NCBI GenBank assembly: GCA_013361525.1
Contig: JABFXY010000020.1
Location: 1 to 59,754 of the forward strand
Origin: Polyangiaceae bacterium
GTDB lineage: Bacteria; Myxococcota_A; Polyangia; Polyangiales; Polyangiaceae
DNA length: 59,754 nt
Direction of reading: 5' to 3'
Each line of letters starts with the position of its first letter. Within the stretch, counting starts at the first letter, position 1. The translations under genes and the position numbers were made by a program. The notes below the pieces were generated by a model. That model saw only the letters and a program-made list of their open reading frames with translations. It was not told the origin of the DNA and did not search any database. This document shows positions 33,870 through 43,304 of the stretch, piece by piece.

Positions 33870-34988
33870 ATGAAGGATCCCTACGAGGTTCTCGGGATCG
33901 ACCGATCTGCGACGCAGGACGACGTCAAGGGCGCGTTCCGAAAGCTTGCCGCGAAGCACCACCCGGATCGAAACCCGGATGATCCGGGCGCGTCGCAGCG
34001 CTTCAAGGAGATCAACGCCGCGTATCAGATCCTCAGCGATCCGAAGAAGCGCGAGATGTTCGATCGGTTCGGCATCGGCGACGGCGCGCGCGCGCCCGGC
34101 GGTCAAACGCCGTTTGCGGGCTTCGACTTCAGCGAGATCAACATCGACGGGATCTTCGGTGATCTCCTCGGCGCGCTCGGCATCAAGACCGGCCAAGCCG
34201 CTCCCCTCCAGAAAGAGGTGAAGATCACCTTCGAGGAGGCGGCGTTCGGCTGCACGAAGGAGCTCACGTACGAGCGGGTCGAGCCGTGTGTCGACTGCTC
34301 GGGCAACGGCTCGGCGCCGGGCAGCACGCCCGAGACGTGCGGACCATGCCGCGGTCGCGGTCGCGTTCGCGTCCAACAGGGCGTCTTGCCGATCGCCCTC
34401 GAGCGGCCTTGCTCGCACTGCCGTGGCACCGGCCGCATCGTGAAAGACCCGTGCAAGACTTGCCGCGGCGCGGGTCTCATCGCGAAGGAACGGACCATCG
34501 AGGTCACCATTCCCGCCGGCGTGGAGAACGGCGCGACCCGCCTCGTCGAGCGCGGCGGCAACTACAGCCGCCCCGAGCGTCCCGCAGGCGATCTCGAGCT
34601 CATCGTGCGCGTCACGCCGCACGAGTTCTTTCGTCGGGTCGGCGACGACATCGTTTGCTCGCTTCCCATTTCGTTTCCGCAGGCGGCCCTCGGCGGCGAG
34701 ATCGAAATCCCGACGCTCGACGGCAAGGGCAGGCTCCGCGTTCCGGCAGGCACGCAGCCGGGCACCATCTTGCGCGTTCGCGGCAAAGGTGTGCCGCGCC
34801 GCATGATGAGCGGGCGAGGGGACCAGCTCGTCGAGATCACCATCGAGGTGCCGAAGAACCTCGACGAGCACCAGCGAAGGCTGATCGGCGAGCTCGCCGA
34901 GGCGCTCGGTAACAAGATTCGTCCCGTGTCCGAGCCCGAAGCGACGTTCATGTCTCGGTTGAAGAACCTTTTCGGCTCCGGTGCTTAG
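33870..34988 (+). CDS. dnaJ: Chaperone DnaJ
   Basis: A 372-residue class I Hsp40 co-chaperone. J-domain residues 1-70 with HHPDRN (HPD at 31-33), a short Gly/Phe-containing linker (about 75-100), then four zinc-binding CxxCxGxG repeats: CVDCSGNG, CGPCRGRG, CSHCRGTG and CKTCRGAG, and the C-terminal substrate domains with PAGTQPGTILRVRGKGVPR. All landmarks are intact. It is preceded by the ATP-grasp gene and followed by a PDRP gene 61 bp later. No dnaK or grpE lies here, so it is a separate dnaJ copy. Confidence 0.93.
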   Translation: MKDPYEVLGIDRSATQDDVKGAFRKLAAKHHPDRNPDDPGASQRFKEINAAYQILSDPKKREMFDRFGIGDGARAPGGQTPFAGFDFSEINIDGIFGDLLGALGIKTGQAAPLQKEVKITFEEAAFGCTKELTYERVEPCVDCSGNGSAPGSTPETCGPCRGRGRVRVQQGVLPIALERPCSHCRGTGRIVKDPCKTCRGAGLIAKERTIEVTIPAGVENGATRLVERGGNYSRPERPAGDLELIVRVTPHEFFRRVGDDIVCSLPISFPQAALGGEIEIPTLDGKGRLRVPAGTQPGTILRVRGKGVPRRMMSGRGDQLVEITIEVPKNLDEHQRRLIGELAEALGNKIRPVSEPEATFMSRLKNLFGSGA

Positions 34989-35049
34989 AGGCGGCGCATA
35001 GTTTTTGCGTTGTCCGCGCGAGTCTCCGGTCTGGTGGTAAGCTCCGAGC

Positions 35050-35904
35050 GTGCCGACCGTGGACGAAGCCAGGTACATCGACGTCTTGAGCGATTCGACG
35101 GGTGAGACTGCCGAGAAGGTGGTCCGCGCCGCGCTCCTCCAGTTTCCCATGAGCGGAGCGCAAATCCGACTGCATACGCGCGTTCGATCCAAGGACGTCG
35201 CGCGTCCGATCCTCGAGCGTGCCGCGCGGGAGCGGGCGCTTTTGGTCTTCACCGTCGTCTCCCCCGAGCTACGCGAGTTCATTCACCAGATGACGGTGGA
35301 GCTGACGATCGAGGCGATCGACGTGATCGGCTCGCTCATCGGCAAGCTCGGGACGTTCCTCGATCGGGCGCCGATCGGGATGCCGAGCGCGATGTTGCCC
35401 CTTTCGGAGGAGTATTTCCGACGGATCGAGTCGGTCGAGTTCGCCGTGAAGAGCGACGACGGCAAAGACCCGCGCAACTTCCGCAAGGCCGACATCGTGC
35501 TCGTCGGCGTGTCGCGCACGTCGAAGACGCCGCTGTCGTTACTGCTCGCGCAGCGCGGCCTCAAGGTCGCGAACCTCCCGCTGGTCCTCGGCGCGGCGAT
35601 GCCACACGAGCTGCGCGATGCAGCCCAAGATCGCATCGTAGGCCTCACCATCGGGATCGAGCAGCTCTGCGAGATTCGTCAGGCGCGCCTGCGCCAGCTC
35701 GGCATGCCGGGCGAGACGAACTACGGCATGCGCGAGCACGTCCGCGAAGAGCTGGAGTACGCGGAGTCGTTGTTCCGCGAGCGCGGTTGGCCGGTCGTCG
35801 ACGTCACCGGCCGCGCCGTCGAGGAGACGGCGGTGATCGTGCTCGAGACGCTCCGAGAGCGTCTGCCCGACAGCATCGCCAAGATCGCGACGGTCTCGGC
35901 GTGA
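35050..35904 (+). CDS. Pyruvate,phosphate dikinase / PEP synthase regulatory protein (PDRP/PpsR family)
   Basis: A 284-residue bifunctional kinase/pyrophosphorylase of the DUF299 family that inactivates and reactivates PPDK or PEP synthase through a Thr. Seen: SDSTGETAEKVVRAALLQF at the start, FTVVSPELREFI, MLPLSEEYFRRIESVEFAVKSDDG, and the P-loop GVSRTSKTPLSLLL (about 157-170), ending in VTGRAVEETA. GTG start at 35050. The target enzyme is not encoded within the window. The stop overlaps the GTG of the lipoprotein gene that follows. Confidence 0.92.
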   Translation: MPTVDEARYIDVLSDSTGETAEKVVRAALLQFPMSGAQIRLHTRVRSKDVARPILERAARERALLVFTVVSPELREFIHQMTVELTIEAIDVIGSLIGKLGTFLDRAPIGMPSAMLPLSEEYFRRIESVEFAVKSDDGKDPRNFRKADIVLVGVSRTSKTPLSLLLAQRGLKVANLPLVLGAAMPHELRDAAQDRIVGLTIGIEQLCEIRQARLRQLGMPGETNYGMREHVREELEYAESLFRERGWPVVDVTGRAVEETAVIVLETLRERLPDSIAKIATVSA

Positions 35905-38039
35905 CGAGCCGAGTGGGGCAGGCGACGTCGAGCGGAGCGAGACAGGCCGGGGCGGCTCCCGCGAGGCTCGGTTCGCCGGAGGCGAACGCGGGAAAACAGA
36001 GGAGGACCACCGCCGCGTTTGCGGTCTTGGCGGCTCTCGCAGCCTTCGCCGCCGCATCTTGCGGCGACGACTCGCAGCCGCCACCCACCGAAGAGGAAGG
36101 CACGACGTTCCTCTTCGACCTCGCGGCGGATCTGCACGACCCCGCGAAGTTCTTCGACGTGCCGTACCCGAGCGATCTACGCCTCGACGCCGGCGGCCAT
36201 CCGGATCTCGCAGGGTTTCCGAATCCGCAGGCGGTCGGCAACGTCACCGGCCTCGTCACCGGCGCGAAGGAGCGAACGGGCTTCCCCGTTTTGCCCGTCG
36301 CGTATCTGCGCTTCGACGCGCCGCTCGCTGCGCGCGTCGAGACGGACGTGATCGCGGCGGACGTGGGCTCGCCGATCCTGCTCGTCGATATCGACGCAGA
36401 CTCCAACGACAAGGGCGCGCTCGTGCCGGTCGTCGCGAAGACGCTCGAGGCCGACCCATACACGTCGGAGAACGTGCTCGCCGTCGCCGCGAGGCCAGGC
36501 TTCATCCTTCGACCAGGGACGACCTACGCGGTCGTCGTGATGAAGAGCGCGAACGACGCGGAGAACAAACCGCTCGGCAAGAGCGCCATCCTCGAACGAC
36601 TTCGCACCAACGCGCCCGGTGCGGGGGAAGAAGCCGCCGCAGAGCTGTACGCGCCGCTCTGGCCCACGCTGGACGTTCTCGGCATCTCCGCGGAGGACGT
36701 CGCGGCCGCGACCGTTTTCACGACGGGTCGTGTGGTGGAGGAGACGGCTGCGCTCGGCGACGCCGTCCTCGACAAGTACGACGTCACCATCGAAAACCTC
36801 GCGTTCGACGCCGACGAGCTCTACCCCGAGCTCTGCGTTCTGCGCGGCACGGTGAAGCTCCCGCAGTTCCAGCAAGGCACGCCGCCGTACGACGAGAACG
36901 GTCTGTTCCAGATGGGTGACGACGGCTTGCCGGTCGAGCGCGCGATGGAAGAAGCGCCGGTGGCGATCGTCATCCCCCGCACGCCGATGCCCGACGCGGG
37001 GTACCCGCTCGTGCTCAACGTCCACGGCTCGGGTGGGTACAGCATCGCGATGGTTCGTCCGGTCGGTGACGACGGTGTGCCCGGCGATCCGATCGGCCCC
37101 GCATTTCCCTACGCAACGAAGCGGCTCGCGATGGCCGGCTTCGCGATGCCGCTCAACCCCGAGCGCTTCTCCGGCGCTGAAGAGACGGCCTACCTCAACG
37201 TGAACAACCTCGTCGCGATGCGCGACACGTTCCGCCAAGGGATCTTGGAGGCGCGGCTCTTCGTCGAAGCGCTCACGAAGCTGCAGATCCAGCCGGCGCT
37301 CCTCGAAGGTTGCATCGGTACCTCGCTTCCCGAAGGCGCGACGAGCTTCTTCTTCGACGCAAACCAGCTCGTCATCACCGGCCAGTCGATGGGCGGGATG
37401 TACACGAACCTCATCGGCGCGACCGAGCCGCTTCTTCGCGCGGCGGTGCCGACCGGCGCGGGCGGGCATTGGACGTACTTCATCCTCGAGACGTCGCTTC
37501 GCGAAGGGCAAATCCCAGCGTTTTTGACGCTGCTTCTAGGCACGACGACAGAGCTCACGCATCTGCATCCGGTGCTCTCGATCGGCGCGGCGGCGCTCGA
37601 GCCGGCGGATCCGATCATTTACATGCCGCACCTCGCGCGGCGTCCGCTCGAAGGCCACCCGACGAGACCTATCTACGAGCCCGTCGGGAGGGGCGACTCC
37701 TACTTCCCGACGACGATCTACGACGCAGTCGCGCTCGCCTACGGGCACCAACAAGCCGGCGACCAGGTGTGGCCGGAGATGCAGGAGGCGCTCGCGCTGG
37801 AAGGCCGCGACGGGCTCCTCACGTTCCCCGTAACGGACAACATCACGAGCGAAGCAGAGGCGCCCTACACCGGCGTCGTCGTCCAATACGAGGCCGACGG
37901 GGACTACGATCCCCACGCGATCTACAGCCACCGCGACGACGTGAAGCGGCAGTACGCGTGTTTCATCGACACGTTCTTGCGGGACGGCTCAGCGACGGTC
38001 GTCGAGCCCACCTCCAATTGGGAAGAGCCCTGCCCGTAG
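35901..38039 (+). CDS. Alpha/beta-hydrolase-like lipoprotein
   Basis: A 712-residue protein. A long basic N-region leads to a hydrophobic stretch ending AAFAAASC, a lipobox at about residue 53. A mixed beta region (70-300) contains segments such as LFDLAADLHDPAKFFDVPYPSDLR. The C-terminal half is a hydrolase fold with NVHGSGGY (oxyanion region) and TGQSMGGMY, where the nucleophile Ser is about residue 496. Asp and His partners are not certain. The GTG at 35901 overlaps the PDRP stop (GTGA), supporting co-translation. Similar large lipoproteins occur widely in these bacteria, with unknown substrates. Confidence 0.7.
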   Translation: MTSRVGQATSSGARQAGAAPARLGSPEANAGKQRRTTAAFAVLAALAAFAAASCGDDSQPPPTEEEGTTFLFDLAADLHDPAKFFDVPYPSDLRLDAGGHPDLAGFPNPQAVGNVTGLVTGAKERTGFPVLPVAYLRFDAPLAARVETDVIAADVGSPILLVDIDADSNDKGALVPVVAKTLEADPYTSENVLAVAARPGFILRPGTTYAVVVMKSANDAENKPLGKSAILERLRTNAPGAGEEAAAELYAPLWPTLDVLGISAEDVAAATVFTTGRVVEETAALGDAVLDKYDVTIENLAFDADELYPELCVLRGTVKLPQFQQGTPPYDENGLFQMGDDGLPVERAMEEAPVAIVIPRTPMPDAGYPLVLNVHGSGGYSIAMVRPVGDDGVPGDPIGPAFPYATKRLAMAGFAMPLNPERFSGAEETAYLNVNNLVAMRDTFRQGILEARLFVEALTKLQIQPALLEGCIGTSLPEGATSFFFDANQLVITGQSMGGMYTNLIGATEPLLRAAVPTGAGGHWTYFILETSLREGQIPAFLTLLLGTTTELTHLHPVLSIGAAALEPADPIIYMPHLARRPLEGHPTRPIYEPVGRGDSYFPTTIYDAVALAYGHQQAGDQVWPEMQEALALEGRDGLLTFPVTDNITSEAEAPYTGVVVQYEADGDYDPHAIYSHRDDVKRQYACFIDTFLRDGSATVVEPTSNWEEPCP

Positions 38040-38043
38040 CCTC

Positions 38044-38544
38044 TTAGTAGCGCGGCGGGCCCTGATCCCACCGTGGCGGCGCGTAGGGGTTCGCGGGATC
38101 GACCTGCCAAGCGTTCGCGTGCGGCGCGTGGAATGCCGGCGGAGCGCCCGGCAAGATCAACGCGATGCAGGCGACGAACCCCATCGGGATGAGCGACATC
38201 AGGAGCACGACGGCCCCGACACCGAGGGTGAGGCCGTCGATCTCCATCCCGCTGCCGTCGTCGCCGAGCACGAAGGCCGCCGTGAAGAGCATCGCCAGGG
38301 TGATGAAGATGCAGCCGACGAGCACGCCTCGGTGAGGGCGGAACTCGCGCGTTCCGACGTAGCAGAGGACCGCCGTCAGCACTGCACCGACCGCGACCGC
38401 GATGCCGTGCGGCGTCTGGAAGCCGTAGATCGTTCCTTCACCGTAGGGCGATACGCCTCGGGGGACATGCACGAGCCACGGGCAACACGACGCGATCAGC
38501 GAGATGAAAGAGCACCCTGCGATGGCGATGCGCGTCCAGTGCAC
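38044..38544 (-). CDS. Four-span membrane protein of unknown function
   Basis: A 166-residue protein with four hydrophobic helices (about 5-22, 47-65, 75-95, 105-128) and a Pro/Ala-rich tail (AFHAPHANAWQVDPANPYAPPRWDQG). The GTG at 38544 is the only start upstream of the first helix. It is convergent with the lipoprotein gene, five bases away. No recognisable family. Confidence 0.65.
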   Translation of the reverse strand: MHWTRIAIAGCSFISLIASCCPWLVHVPRGVSPYGEGTIYGFQTPHGIAVAVGAVLTAVLCYVGTREFRPHRGVLVGCIFITLAMLFTAAFVLGDDGSGMEIDGLTLGVGAVVLLMSLIPMGFVACIALILPGAPPAFHAPHANAWQVDPANPYAPPRWDQGPPRY

Positions 38545-38569
38545 GCGACCAGGGTAGCGGGTCGCGCTG

Positions 38570-39697
38570 CTACCATTGAAGCAGAACGATCTCGGCGCAG
38601 AATGCAGGTCCCATCGCCATCAGAACGGCGTAGCTGCCGCGCTCGTGCGCTCGCCTCGAATGCTCGTCGAGGAGGAAGAGGACGGAAGCCGACGAGAGAT
38701 TGCCGACCTTGGAGAGGCTGTCGCGCGTCGGCTGCAGATCCGCCGGCGAGAGGCCGAGGCTCTCCTGCATGGCATCGATCACCTTCGGTCCGCCGGGGTG
38801 CATGATCCACGACGTGATGTCGCGGCGGCCGAGGCCGTGCTCGGCGAGGAAGTCGTCGACGGCACCGGGGACGTGTGTCGAGACGATCTTCGGGACGTCG
38901 GCGCTGAGGACGATCTTGAAGCCGCTGTCGACGACGTCCCATCCCATGACGCGCTCGGTGTTCGGGAAGAAGACGGAGCGGCTCGCGACCACGCGAGGGC
39001 GACCCACCTCGCGGTGGAGGGGATGGCGCGGTCCCACGAGGACGACGGCCGCCGCGCCGTCACCGAAGAGCCCCGTCGAGATCAGATTGGCGACGGATCC
39101 GTCGTCGGGCTGGAACGTGAGCGAGCACAGCTCGACCGACAGGAACAGCGCGGCCTGATCCGGAAACGCGCGAAGATACTCGGCCGTTCGCGCGAGTCCC
39201 GCTGCGCCGCCGAGACAGCCGAGCCCGAAGAGCGGCATGCGCTTCGTCGAGGGGGCGAAGGGCAACAGGTTCATCAGCCGCGCGTCGATGGAAGGAACGG
39301 CGATGCCGGTGACGCTCGTGGTGACGAAGAGGCCGATGTCCGCGGCGCGCAGGCCGACGCCCGCGAGGGCCTTCGCGATCACGCGCTGGCCGAGCGACGT
39401 CGAAGCTCGGATCCACGCGTCGTTGCGTTGTTCGAGACCGCTCAGCGCCGCGTATTCGTGCGCCGGAAGCGCGAGGTATCGCTCCGTCACGCCCACGCGA
39501 TCGAAGAACCGCTCGACGGATCCGATGGTCTTGCGCGCTCCGATGAATCGATGCGCGAGCTCCGCGAGGTCGCGTTGGCGGTAGTGGTGCTCGGGCAACC
39601 CGGTCGCCACGCCTGCGACGCCGGGAACGGCTAACTCTCTCGCTGCCGCGACGGCCGCGCTGCGCGCGGTCGGCACCTCCATCGTCACCGTGGTCAT
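38570..39697 (-). CDS. Type III polyketide synthase (chalcone synthase-like)
   Basis: A 375-residue homodimeric-type ketosynthase. The catalytic triad is visible: Cys161 in LFGLGCLGGAAG, His300 in WIMHPGGP and Asn333 in VGNLSSAS. Also SVTGIAVPSIDARL and FGDGAAAVVLVG, which are family motifs. It condenses malonyl-CoA onto a starter CoA to give pyrones, resorcinols or naphthols. No tailoring enzyme lies next to it. A 14-bp palindrome about 90 bp upstream may be an operator. Two Mets (1 and 6) are possible starts. Confidence 0.92.
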   Translation of the reverse strand: MTTVTMEVPTARSAAVAAARELAVPGVAGVATGLPEHHYRQRDLAELAHRFIGARKTIGSVERFFDRVGVTERYLALPAHEYAALSGLEQRNDAWIRASTSLGQRVIAKALAGVGLRAADIGLFVTTSVTGIAVPSIDARLMNLLPFAPSTKRMPLFGLGCLGGAAGLARTAEYLRAFPDQAALFLSVELCSLTFQPDDGSVANLISTGLFGDGAAAVVLVGPRHPLHREVGRPRVVASRSVFFPNTERVMGWDVVDSGFKIVLSADVPKIVSTHVPGAVDDFLAEHGLGRRDITSWIMHPGGPKVIDAMQESLGLSPADLQPTRDSLSKVGNLSSASVLFLLDEHSRRAHERGSYAVLMAMGPAFCAEIVLLQW

Positions 39698-39783
39698 GAG
39701 CTTCGAACGAGGTGCACCGGTCGTGCCCGTCGGGCCGAGCCGTGGTGTCGGCGATCGAAGCGCCGCGATGCGGGCTCGCGCGC

Positions 39784-39823
39784 GCCTCAGCTGAGGCAGA
39801 TCCGCGAGCGTGCGTGGCGCACG
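39784..39823. promoter_or_regulatory. Palindromes between the kinase and type III PKS genes
   Basis: GCCTCAGCTGAGGC (39784-39797) is a perfect 14-bp palindrome. CGTGCG-TGG-CGCACG (39809-39823) is a small hairpin just beyond the kinase stop. The first suits an operator for the PKS, the second a terminator for the kinase. Confidence 0.4.
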
Positions 39824-39838
39824 ATCGCGCGCGTCGCC

Positions 39839-41488
39839 TCAGCCGAAGAGCGACTTGAGCGCTTCGACGAGCACGCCGAACCAGCGCGTCGACAACATCG
39901 TCACGCCGATGGTCAGGCCGACGAGCACCGCGACCGCGAACAGAACGCCCGCGCTGTGGCGCTGCCGCACCGGTTGCACGAGCTCGTCGCTCGACCTCGG
40001 TGCCGGCTCCGGCGTCGCAGCTGCCCGAGCTTCCGCGGCCGCGGCTGCCCGCCGTGCGATCTCCGGCGGCATCTGTGTGAAGACACCGTCGAACGACCGC
40101 AGCGGCTTCGGCGGAGCGAGCGCCGCCGCGGCGGCTTTCGAGTCGAGGGGAGGCGCAACGGGAGCGCCCGGTCGCGGCGGCGGCTGCGTGGGGCGATCCG
40201 AAGGTCGCTCGGCTCGCTCGGCTCGCTGGGGTCGGACCGCTCGCGCGGGTCGCGGCGGAGGCTGCGCAAACGCGCGCGCCACGTCGATGTGCTGCACGAG
40301 CGTCTCTCGATCGAAGACGTCGTCGTCGGGGCCGCCGTCGACCTGGAGCTCCGACACGTCGACCTCGACCGTTTCCAGCGAAGAGAAGGATCGCCGCGCG
40401 TCGTCGTCGCGATCCGTCGACTTCGAGCCCTCGAAGATCTTCGCGAACGCCGCCAGCAGCTCGTCCACCGTCGAAAAGCGCTCCGCCGCGTCCTTCGCGA
40501 GCGCCTTCTCGAAGAACGCGTCGACCGTACCGGGAAGGCGAGGGTTCACCTTGGAAGCGGGCGGTACGTCCTGATTGAGGATCTGCGCGAGCACCTCACC
40601 GCCGGAGCCGGCGAACGGGCGCTGTCCGGTGATCGCTCGGTACAAGATCACCGCGAGCGACCACAGATCCGACCGCGTGTCGACGTCGCGACCGCACTGA
40701 ATCTGCTCAGGGCTCATGTACGACGCGGACCCGAGCAGCGTGTCCGGGCGGGTCAACCGCGCCGCGTCCCACGTGTCCTTTGCGATGCCGAAGTCGAGCA
40801 GCTTGACGACCTCTTGGGTGCCCTCGATCGGCAGAACGCCCGACGCGGTCGGCGCGGGGCGCGCGAAGAACACGTTGCTGGGTTTCAGATCGCGATGGAC
40901 GATCTGCAGCGCGTGCGCGACGCGCAAACCCTCGGCGATGCCGCGAAGGAGGAACAAAGCTTCCGAAGGTGTGAGCTGGCCGAGCCGTCGCATGCGATCG
41001 AGCAAGCTCTCGCCGTCGAGGAGCTCCATCGCGATGTATGCGCGGTTCGACGCGAAGCCGTGGTCGAAGACCTCGACGAACGCGCGACCTCGCAGCTGTC
41101 GGAGGAGGCCCGCCTCGCGCGCGAAGCGACCGGGCGCGGTGGTCGCGTCACCGGCGGTCAGATCGACGAGCTTCAGCGCGAGGCGGCGACCAATCCTGCG
41201 ATCGTAGACGGCCCAGACCTCGCCCATGCCGCCGCGGCCGATGCTCTCTTCGAGCTGGTAGCGCGTCGCGATGATCTGACCGGCAGCGAAACGGGACGGC
41301 GGCTTCGCGCGCTCGAGCTTCGCCTCGTGCGCGAGCACCGCTTCGGCCTGAGGGAAGCGACGCATCGAGGGCACGGGCGTGTCGTGCGATGGACGATCAC
41401 CGTCGCCGCGCGCCGCGGGACGTTGTCGTTCGCGCGAGACGAATGAGTACTCCGTGAAGCCAGTGGAGCGCTTCGATCTCGACGTCAT
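39839..41488 (-). CDS. Eukaryote-type Ser/Thr protein kinase with C-terminal membrane anchor
   Basis: A 549-residue Hanks-type kinase. Seen: Gly loop IGRGGMGEV, catalytic Lys in LALKLVD, HRDLKPSN, DFGIAK, and the APE-equivalent MSPEQ with a complete activation loop. The kinase domain covers about 70-335. A long Pro/Ala/Arg linker leads to one membrane helix (about 520-540, AGVLFAVAVLVGLTIGVTML), so the kinase is cytoplasmic and anchored at its end. The start at 41488 has AGGAGG about 11 bases upstream and a TACATTAT -10-like element further up. An ATG at 41365 is the alternative and lacks a ribosome site. Confidence 0.9.
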   Translation of the reverse strand: MTSRSKRSTGFTEYSFVSRERQRPAARGDGDRPSHDTPVPSMRRFPQAEAVLAHEAKLERAKPPSRFAAGQIIATRYQLEESIGRGGMGEVWAVYDRRIGRRLALKLVDLTAGDATTAPGRFAREAGLLRQLRGRAFVEVFDHGFASNRAYIAMELLDGESLLDRMRRLGQLTPSEALFLLRGIAEGLRVAHALQIVHRDLKPSNVFFARPAPTASGVLPIEGTQEVVKLLDFGIAKDTWDAARLTRPDTLLGSASYMSPEQIQCGRDVDTRSDLWSLAVILYRAITGQRPFAGSGGEVLAQILNQDVPPASKVNPRLPGTVDAFFEKALAKDAAERFSTVDELLAAFAKIFEGSKSTDRDDDARRSFSSLETVEVDVSELQVDGGPDDDVFDRETLVQHIDVARAFAQPPPRPARAVRPQRAERAERPSDRPTQPPPRPGAPVAPPLDSKAAAAALAPPKPLRSFDGVFTQMPPEIARRAAAAAEARAAATPEPAPRSSDELVQPVRQRHSAGVLFAVAVLVGLTIGVTMLSTRWFGVLVEALKSLFG

Positions 41489-41660
41489 CGAAAAGCGTAC
41501 CTCCTCGTGTGCCTCGATAATGTACCGCGCATCGCTCGGGAGAGTGCCCGTGATGCCTCAGCGCATCATTCGAATTCGGCAGCTCGACGCACATACCGCG
41601 TGTGCTCGCGTGTCGGACGAACGCGGCAGATCGTTGGACGTCAAATGGATTTGTTCGACG

Positions 41661-42527
41661 TCAGCGAACGACCGGCAGCGACGGCCCGCGACCCTTCGAC
41701 GGCAACGTCTCGTTGTGGCTGCCCATTCGATAGCCGCGGAGGTCGATCGTTACGTAAAGGAAGCCGGATTTCACACCTGCCTCGACGATCGCCTCACGGA
41801 GCTCATCGGAAGACGCGCGCGCGATGTCGGAGGGATCGAGCTCGATGCGTGCGAACGCTTGGTCACCGTTGGACCCGGCCGGGTGGAAGCGCACGCGCAC
41901 GCGTCGGAAGCCGAGCCCCCGCAGCGCGGCTTCGAATGAGCCGATCTGCGCGAGCCGCTCGGGCGTGACGCGGGTGCCGAACGGGATGCGGCTCGACAGA
42001 CAGGCCGCGGCGGGCTTGTCCCAGACCTCCAACCCGAGGCGACGCGCGCCCTCGCGGACGTCCTCCTTCGTGAAGCCGAGCTCGACGAAGGGACTGCGCA
42101 CGCTCGCGTTCTTCGCAGCCGCGAGGCCCGGGCGGTAGTCGCCGAGATCGTCCACGTTCGTGCCGTTCACCACGGCTGCGAGCGACCACGCGCGGCGGCG
42201 ATCTTCGGCGATGCGATAGAGCTCGCTCTTGCAGTGAAAACAGCGATCCGGCGCGTTCGCTTGGTAATTGGGATCGTGGATCTCTTGCGACTCGACGACG
42301 CGATGGTCCGCGCCGATCGTCGTCGCGACCCGGCGTGCATCGTCGAGCTCGGAAGGGGCGAGGCTCGGCGAGACGGCTGTCATGCCGACCGCGCGTGGCC
42401 CGAGCACCCTGTGCGCGGCTGCGAGAATGAAGGCGCTGTCGACGCCGCCCGAGTAGCAGACGAGCACGCTGCCGAGCTCTTGGAGGAGCTCGTCGAGCCG
42501 GGCGAGCTTGTCGTCGATGGCGCTCAC
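41661..42527 (-). CDS. larE: LarE-family ATP-dependent sulfur transferase
   Basis: A 288-residue protein of the PP-loop ATPase group. Seen: VCYSGGVDSAF (ATP pyrophosphatase loop), NAPDRCFHCKSELY (CxxC), NGTNVDDLGDYRPG, and PAAACLSSRIPFGTRV with the third Cys. LarE supplies sulfur to the nickel-pincer cofactor of lactate racemase. The three-Cys pattern is that of LarE proteins proposed to use an Fe-S cluster rather than sacrificing a single Cys. The GTG at 42527 has AGGAAG seven bases upstream. No larB, larC or racemase gene is in this window, so it may serve another sulfur-insertion task. Confidence 0.82.
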   Translation of the reverse strand: MSAIDDKLARLDELLQELGSVLVCYSGGVDSAFILAAAHRVLGPRAVGMTAVSPSLAPSELDDARRVATTIGADHRVVESQEIHDPNYQANAPDRCFHCKSELYRIAEDRRRAWSLAAVVNGTNVDDLGDYRPGLAAAKNASVRSPFVELGFTKEDVREGARRLGLEVWDKPAAACLSSRIPFGTRVTPERLAQIGSFEAALRGLGFRRVRVRFHPAGSNGDQAFARIELDPSDIARASSDELREAIVEAGVKSGFLYVTIDLRGYRMGSHNETLPSKGRGPSLPVVR

Positions 42528-42592
42528 GGCGGTCTTCCTACCACGCCGCCGCCGGGGCGCGAGCGCCCGCGAAAACACAGGGTATCAGCGGG

Positions 42593-43249
42593 CTATTTCG
42601 ACGCTTTGGGCTTCGCCAGCGTGTAGCCGGTGAAGCTCTGGTCGCACCAGCACATGTGTGGATGGCCGACGGGACCGAAGCGAAGGAGGAAGCCGTCCTT
42701 CTTCTTCACCTCGGCCATCCATCCGGTGAACTTCTCGATCTTGCCGTCGGCGTCGTGTTTCGGAAGCTCGAGCTTGTAGTCGTGCGAGAGCTTCGTCACG
42801 GGCCAGGTCTTCGCCGCGAGCGAGAAGAGGCGCTGCTTGATGCCCGCACGAAGCGTCGCGGCCGGGTCGTCCGCGGAGCGGCTCTTGTCGCGGAGCTCGC
42901 TCGTGAGGACGGAGAAACTCGTCCGCGTTCCGGAGAAGGTCGTGTGCACCAGGTCGAGCTGGTCGCAGTCGTCGCAGGCGTCGGCCGCGTATCCCTCTGC
43001 GGACCAGAACCCCGTGTCGTCGTAGCCGAGCGCCATCCAGAGGCTGCCGCCGTGCTGCATGAACGCGTCGGCGATGTACGCAGCGGCGGGACCTTCGGCG
43101 GGCGTCCAGCGCTCGATGTCCGCGTATGCGCTCCCGCACCCGATGCCGCCGCCGAACGGCTCGCCCCGAAGGCCTTCGGCCGAGGCATCGGAAGAGACGG
43201 CAAGCGTGAAAGCAAGGGCGGCGGCCGCGAGGGTCCCGATCGTCTTCAT
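42593..43249 (-). CDS. Secreted protein of unknown function
   Basis: A 218-residue protein. MKTIGTLAAAALAFTLAVSSDASAEG is a cleavable signal peptide (cleavage near residue 25), which decides the start at 43249. The mature part has Cys pairs (GIGCGSAY, CDDCDQ, CWCDQ). It reads as a compact alpha/beta domain with FSGTRTSFSVLTSELRD. I recognise no family. It lies between the OmpA-like gene and larE on the same strand, with 55-65 bp gaps. Confidence 0.65.
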   Translation of the reverse strand: MKTIGTLAAAALAFTLAVSSDASAEGLRGEPFGGGIGCGSAYADIERWTPAEGPAAAYIADAFMQHGGSLWMALGYDDTGFWSAEGYAADACDDCDQLDLVHTTFSGTRTSFSVLTSELRDKSRSADDPAATLRAGIKQRLFSLAAKTWPVTKLSHDYKLELPKHDADGKIEKFTGWMAEVKKKDGFLLRFGPVGHPHMCWCDQSFTGYTLAKPKASK

Positions 43250-43304
43250 GCGGTCAGGGACGCTCGGCGCCGCCGGCAGATTCCTCGATCGATGTCGCGC
43301 GACA

